A stretch of 9,213 nucleotides of DNA, taken from NCBI GenBank assembly GCA_947254705.1, contig CAMYCX010000052.1, positions 1 to 9,213 of the forward strand, read 5' to 3'. Origin of the DNA: an uncultured Veillonellaceae bacterium (GTDB lineage: Bacteria > Bacillota > Negativicutes > Veillonellales > Negativicoccaceae). Shown piece by piece: positions 5,339 to 9,213 of the stretch. Positions within the stretch are counted from its first letter, which is position 1. Each line of letters opens with the position of its first letter. The notes under the pieces were generated by a model that was given only the letters and a program-made list of their open reading frames with translations, did no database searches and was not told the origin of the DNA. Made by a program: the position numbers and the translations under genes.

Positions 5339-8251
5339 ATGAAGTACCATGTAGGCGACGTATTTTCCGACTTTATCATTCGCCGTGCAGAGTTTGTTGA
5401 AGAGTTGCGGGCGGATGTGTATTTGCTGGAACATCAGACAACTAAAGCAAGATTGCTGTATGTGGCAGCCGATGATGATAATAAGGTGTTTTCTATTTCA
5501 TTCCGTACGCCACCGACGGATTCAACGGGCGTAGCTCATATTATTGAACATTCTGTGTTATGCGGATCGGACAAATATCCACTGAAGGAGCCGTTCGTCG
5601 AGCTGGTGAAAGGATCTTTGAATACATTTCTAAATGCGATGACGTATCCGGATAAAACAATGTATCCGGTGGCCAGTCGTAATATACAGGACTTCTATAA
5701 TTTGATGGATGTTTATTTAGATGCAGTGTTTTTCCCACGAATTCTTCATGATAATCAGATTTTGATGCAAGAAGGATGGCACTATGAGGTGGATGAAGAA
5801 ACAGGATCCTTGTACTACAATGGAGTTGTATATAATGAAATGAAGGGTGCATTATCATCAGCGGATGAGTTGTTACAAGGGCGTATCATGGCAACACTGT
5901 TTCCTGATACAACTTATGGCGTAGAGTCCGGGGGGGATCCGGATGATATTCCGAAGCTAACATATGAGATGTTCAAAGAATTTTATATGCGACATTATCA
6001 TCCCTCCAATGCATATTTGTTTTTGTATGGCGACATGGATTTATGTGAGACACTGGCACGAATCCAAACGGGATACTTGGATCAATATACATGGCGGCAA
6101 CCACAAAGTGATATTGCGATACAGAATCCCCCGCCGTCACCTTTGGAGAATGAGTTCCCTTACGGCGTAGGAAATGAAGAAGATGTGACGAATAAAACAT
6201 TGCATGACATTGCAATTGTTTTTCCATCAAATTTTTCAACGGCTGATACTTTGGCTATGGAGGTTTTGAATTATGCCTTACTAATGATGCCCGGAGCCAT
6301 TGTGAAGAAAAAGTTGATGGATGCCAAGGTCGGGGCAGATGTTTCCGGTGCATTTGTTAAAAGTATGAAACAGCCGATGTGGCAGGTTGAAGTTGTCGGT
6401 TCAGAGAGAGGGAAAAAAGAGACGTTAGCCAAAGTTTGGAATGAGTCCATTTCCGAACTCATAGCGAACGGAATCCCGTCGACGATACTGGAAGCAGCTT
6501 TAAATCGAATTGAGTTTGTACTACGTGAAGCGGATTTCCAAGGCCAGCCGAAAGGTTTGTTTTACAATATTCGCGCGCTTAATTACTGGTTGTATGACCG
6601 AGATCCTTTGTATGGATTGCGGTATGAATCAGATTTACAAACGGTACGGCGTTATATTACCAACGGATATTTCACGAAGTTGCTGCAGCGCTATGTACTT
6701 GAGAACACTCATCAAACAATAACGTCATTGTATCCGGTCCCGGGCTTTACGGAGAAGAAAGAGAAGCAGGATGAAGCGCAGCTGGCAGCTTATCGCAAAA
6801 TGCTGACAGCAGAAGAGATGAATGAGATTGTCGATGCGACGGCGGCATTGAAGAAACGTCAACAGACTCCTGACAGCGAGGAGGCATTGGAAACGATACC
6901 GCTGCTGACACGAGCGGATTTGCCGCGGACAATTGAGACGGACCAAATGGAGCAGTCACAAATTGGTGAGGCGACAATTTATCATTATATTGGAAACAGT
7001 CATGGAATTATATACGCTAATTTATATTTTCCGCTGGATACTGTAGCGAAGGAAGACTATCCCTATGTGTTTTTGCTCTCAGATGTGTTGGGACATATAG
7101 ATACGACTAATTACACATATAGTCGGCTGGCGCAAGAGATAGATATGCATACTGGCGGTATCAGCTCTCATGTTGCTTCATATTCGCAGTATGATGATGA
7201 TCAGCAGTATCGACCGTTTATGGTTATACAGGGTAAGGCATTGACCACTAAAGCAGATGTCTTAATGCAATTAATGGGAGAAATGTTAAGCCATAGTGTG
7301 TTTACAGATACGGAGCGTTTACGTGATCTGATTCAAGAGCGTCGCTCAGATTGGGACATGGATTTTTTCCGACGCGGTCACGCTTTGATGATGAACCGGG
7401 TATTGTCTTATGCGTCGCCTGTAGAACGTTTTCGCGATGAAGGGGCACTTTCTTATTATGCGTTTTTACGGCGAGTGGAAGATATAGGCTGGGATACGTT
7501 GGCAGAACGATTACAACGTATTGCGGAGCAGATATTCACAACACCGCGCTTAATTGCGCAGTCTGTTGGTGGAGAGAAAGAGCAAAATGCATTTTTGAAA
7601 TATTTGAGTTGTGCATGGCAGCCACAGGCACAGTCGGCAGTGAAAGTGGCTTCAAATTTGCCGTTGCACTGCGGAAATGAAGCGTTTATTAGCGCCGGCA
7701 AAGTACAGTATGTAGCACAAGGGGGGAATTATCGTCGGTATGGATATGAATATACCGGGGCAATGGTAGTACTGGAACAGATTTTGCGTTACGAATATCT
7801 GTGGCAGAAACTACGTGTCTTGGGGGGCGCATATGGAGCATTTGTACAATTGCAGTCTAACGGGAACTTGGTATTGTGTTCTTATCGTGATCCCCATCTG
7901 GCGAACACGCTTGCTGTGTACCGAGATTTGTCGTCTGCGATTGCGCGATTTACTGCATCGGATCGTGTAATGACACAATATGTTATTGGGGCGATGTCAG
8001 GAACACAGACACAACTCACTTTGCGTATGAAAGCGAATCGGGCGATGACACGGTTGTTGTCAAAGACTCCACCGACATTCAGACAGAAAGTCAGAAATCA
8101 GATTATTGATTGTCGTAGTCAGGATATTCGAAACTTGGCGCCACTTTTTGATGATACGTTACGAACGGAACAAATCGCCGTGATGGGTGGCGAAAGCAAG
8201 ATACGAGAGTATGAAAGCTTATTCCGTGAGATTCATTCTTATGGGAAGTGA
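5339..8251 (+). CDS. M16C family zinc metalloprotease (PreP/Cym1-like, insulinase superfamily)
   Basis: This 970-residue protein has the length and layout of presequence-protease-type M16C enzymes, which form a closed chamber and degrade short unfolded peptides. The inverted zinc motif HXXEH is present as HIIEH (H67, E70, H71), followed by the family-typical SVLCGSDKYP, and E167 in NEMKG is the expected third zinc ligand. An inactive M16 half follows, then the M16C-associated region (roughly 460-700, with a helical, charged hairpin at about 475-520). The C-terminal half contains LRVLGGAYG, in which R826 and Y832 match the Arg and Tyr that hold the substrate backbone in the superfamily. All catalytic elements are intact. 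There is no signal peptide or membrane segment, so the enzyme should be cytosolic. The gene opens a plus-strand transcript divergent from the TRIC operon, and its last 11 bases overlap the GluQ-RS gene. The physiological substrate is unknown; turnover of cleaved signal peptides or other small peptides is an inference from PreP. Confidence 0.93.
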   Translation: MKYHVGDVFSDFIIRRAEFVEELRADVYLLEHQTTKARLLYVAADDDNKVFSISFRTPPTDSTGVAHIIEHSVLCGSDKYPLKEPFVELVKGSLNTFLNAMTYPDKTMYPVASRNIQDFYNLMDVYLDAVFFPRILHDNQILMQEGWHYEVDEETGSLYYNGVVYNEMKGALSSADELLQGRIMATLFPDTTYGVESGGDPDDIPKLTYEMFKEFYMRHYHPSNAYLFLYGDMDLCETLARIQTGYLDQYTWRQPQSDIAIQNPPPSPLENEFPYGVGNEEDVTNKTLHDIAIVFPSNFSTADTLAMEVLNYALLMMPGAIVKKKLMDAKVGADVSGAFVKSMKQPMWQVEVVGSERGKKETLAKVWNESISELIANGIPSTILEAALNRIEFVLREADFQGQPKGLFYNIRALNYWLYDRDPLYGLRYESDLQTVRRYITNGYFTKLLQRYVLENTHQTITSLYPVPGFTEKKEKQDEAQLAAYRKMLTAEEMNEIVDATAALKKRQQTPDSEEALETIPLLTRADLPRTIETDQMEQSQIGEATIYHYIGNSHGIIYANLYFPLDTVAKEDYPYVFLLSDVLGHIDTTNYTYSRLAQEIDMHTGGISSHVASYSQYDDDQQYRPFMVIQGKALTTKADVLMQLMGEMLSHSVFTDTERLRDLIQERRSDWDMDFFRRGHALMMNRVLSYASPVERFRDEGALSYYAFLRRVEDIGWDTLAERLQRIAEQIFTTPRLIAQSVGGEKEQNAFLKYLSCAWQPQAQSAVKVASNLPLHCGNEAFISAGKVQYVAQGGNYRRYGYEYTGAMVVLEQILRYEYLWQKLRVLGGAYGAFVQLQSNGNLVLCSYRDPHLANTLAVYRDLSSAIARFTASDRVMTQYVIGAMSGTQTQLTLRMKANRAMTRLLSKTPPTFRQKVRNQIIDCRSQDIRNLAPLFDDTLRTEQIAVMGGESKIREYESLFREIHSYGK

Positions 8252-9158
8252 TTATCGCGGGCGATTCGCGCCTAGCCCGACAGGCTTTTTGCATTTGGGA
8301 AATTTGTGGGTGGCATTAATTTCATATTGTGCAGCGCGGCAGGCAGGAGGGAAATGGCTGCTTCGCATAGAGGATATTGATCGACAGCGCTGCCGTGAGA
8401 AATGGGAGAAGGCAATATACGAAGATTTGCAAGAGTTGGGATTTGAGCCGGATGAAGTGACCCCACGACAACAGGATCGATGCGAACGATATCAGGAGAT
8501 TATTGAAAAATGGAAAAAGTTGGGGTATGTATATCCTTGTGATTGTAATCGTGCCCGTATACAGAAAATTTGCTCTGCGCCTCATCTTAACGAAGTTGCA
8601 ATCCGATATGATGGTAAATGCCGTCGTTCATGTCGGCATAGTTTAGCAGGTATTCCTTCTTGGCGATATGCGGGGGAAGATAGGATTGTGCGATACCGTA
8701 AGCACGGACAAAATGAGGCGCAAGTATGCGCGTTGCAACGATATAAAGATGATATAGTATTGCAACGTAGTGACGGTATGTATAATTATCAGTTTGTTGT
8801 TGCAGTCGATGATTTTGATATGGGAGTTACAGAGGTTGTCCGAGGAAGTGATTTGGAAGATTCTACTCCACTACAGGTGCGTTTAATTCGAGATTTGGGA
8901 GGAATAGCCCCTATATACTTTCACGTGCCTCTGCTGGTGGATAAGGACGGATATCGTCTTTCTAAACGCCAACATGGCCTTACATGGCGAGATTATCGCG
9001 CTGCTGATAAATCAGTTGGAGAAATAATAGGTGATCTTCTGTTTTGGGCCGGAGTAAATCCGTTGCGTGAGGTACGAACTTTAGTAGATGCGATACAAAT
9101 TCCGTTGACCGAGTGGAAACTGGATGTGCCATTTATAGAAGTGAGGGAGCATATATGA
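8241..9158 (+). CDS. gluQ: Glutamyl-queuosine tRNA(Asp) synthetase (GluQ-RS)
   Basis: This paralogue of the GluRS catalytic domain attaches glutamate to queuosine at position 34 of tRNA-Asp. The 305 residues match a stand-alone catalytic domain with no anticodon-binding half, which separates it from full GluRS of about 470 or more residues. Visible motifs are RGRFAPSPTGFLHLGNL (6-22, the HIGH-type signature as HLGN), LRIEDID (41-47), a zinc set C100-X-C102, Y123 and C127 (YPCDC and YDGKC), YQFVVAVDD (183-191), EVVRGSDLEDSTPLQ (198-212) and RLSKR (239-243, the KMSKS equivalent). The gap between the second Cys and the Tyr looks longer than in the E. coli enzyme. The ATG at 8241 overlaps the protease gene by 11 bases and has only a weak ribosome site, consistent with coupling. 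In-frame ATGs at 8187 and 8211 would add residues before the conserved start and lie within the protease gene; 8211, preceded by GAGAG, cannot be excluded. The presence of the gene implies that the host makes or salvages queuosine. Confidence 0.94.
   Translation: MGSDYRGRFAPSPTGFLHLGNLWVALISYCAARQAGGKWLLRIEDIDRQRCREKWEKAIYEDLQELGFEPDEVTPRQQDRCERYQEIIEKWKKLGYVYPCDCNRARIQKICSAPHLNEVAIRYDGKCRRSCRHSLAGIPSWRYAGEDRIVRYRKHGQNEAQVCALQRYKDDIVLQRSDGMYNYQFVVAVDDFDMGVTEVVRGSDLEDSTPLQVRLIRDLGGIAPIYFHVPLLVDKDGYRLSKRQHGLTWRDYRAADKSVGEIIGDLLFWAGVNPLREVRTLVDAIQIPLTEWKLDVPFIEVREHI
9144..9149 (+). promoter_or_regulatory. Ribosome binding site for the next gene
   Basis: AGGGAG inside the gluQ end lies 5 bases before the ATG at 9155. 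Its placement supports a real start there and translational coupling. Confidence 0.7.
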
Positions 9159-9165
9159 ATCAGAT
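9155..9165 (+). CDS. First codons of a truncated downstream gene
   Basis: An ATG at 9155-9157 overlaps the gluQ stop as ATGA and has AGGGAG at good spacing. Only Met-Asn-Gln and two bases of a further codon remain before the adaptor begins at 9166. The gene is thus the third member of the protease-gluQ run, but its identity cannot be seen. Bases after 9165 must not be translated, as they are adaptor. Confidence 0.6.
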
Positions 9166-9213
9166 CTGTCTCTTATACACATCTGACGCTGCCGACGAAA
9201 CCTTATGGGTGTA
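9166..9213. other. Sequencing-library adaptor, reverse complement of the left end
   Basis: The 19-base Tn5 mosaic end (9166-9184), the read-1 adaptor remainder (9185-9198) and the 15-base tag (9199-9213) are an exact reverse complement of positions 1-48. Genomic sequence ends at 9165. The identical arms are the result of tagmentation with one adaptor type, not a transposon. Confidence 0.97.

Noticed and set aside
8187..8240. An earlier GluQ-RS start at ATG 8187 giving an 18-residue extension
   Set aside because: It lies deep within the protease gene without a good ribosome site, and the conserved YRGRFAPSPTG start fits the ATG at 8241. The ATG at 8211 remains a weaker alternative.
8241..9158. 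A truncated glutamyl-tRNA synthetase pseudogene
   Set aside because: The length is right for GluQ-RS, the stop is natural, the zinc set and GluQ-type motifs are present, and the next gene overlaps the stop codon normally.
1..9213. A transposon or integrated element bounded by 48-base inverted terminal repeats
   Set aside because: The arms are the Nextera adaptor and Tn5 mosaic end with an added tag. There is no transposase, and the interior is ordinary chromosomal genes.

Overview
The window is a bacterial genomic fragment of about 9.1 kb (49-9165). It is bounded at both ends by the same 48-base sequence in inverted orientation, which contains the Tn5 mosaic end and the Nextera read-1 adaptor. 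The ends are therefore library artefacts, and the first and last genes are cut by the fragmentation, not by biology. The gene set suggests a Firmicute of the Negativicutes type (Veillonella, Dialister or Megasphaera relatives): a DegV/FakA pair, an exported DUF4127 protein, a TRIC/UPF0126 membrane protein, a cytosolic M16C protease and GluQ-RS. AGGAG-type ribosome sites, moderate GC and frequent TTG/GTG look-alike starts fit this. The taxonomic call is an inference from gene content only.

Layout, left to right: (1) the 3' end of an unrecognised plus-strand gene (49-275); (2) a plus-strand operon of a DegV/FakB fatty-acid-binding protein (349-1206) and the fatty acid kinase FakA (1190-2794), overlapping by 17 bases; (3) a perfect 20-bp hairpin (2797-2844) that sits exactly between two convergent stop codons and probably ends transcription in both directions; (4) a minus-strand pair, an exported DUF4127 protein (2849-4549) downstream of a TRIC/UPF0126 channel or transporter (4571-5197); (5) a divergent promoter region (about 5198-5338) with a strong minus-strand promoter, an extended -10 plus-strand promoter, a run of nine G/C pairs, and short direct repeats; (6) a plus-strand run of an M16C/PreP-like zinc protease (5339-8251), GluQ-RS (8241-9158), and the first codons of another gene (9155 onward), with each gene overlapping the next.

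Functionally, the first operon activates free fatty acids: FakB presents the acyl chain and FakA phosphorylates it for phospholipid synthesis. The protease would clear short peptides in the cytosol. GluQ-RS glutamylates queuosine on tRNA-Asp. The least understood part is the DUF4127/TRIC pair. Both families lack a settled role here, and their co-transcription from one promoter, with a homopolymer just before the TRIC start, is the best lead in an otherwise mostly housekeeping window. I found no mobile element, CRISPR array, RNA gene or defence system.
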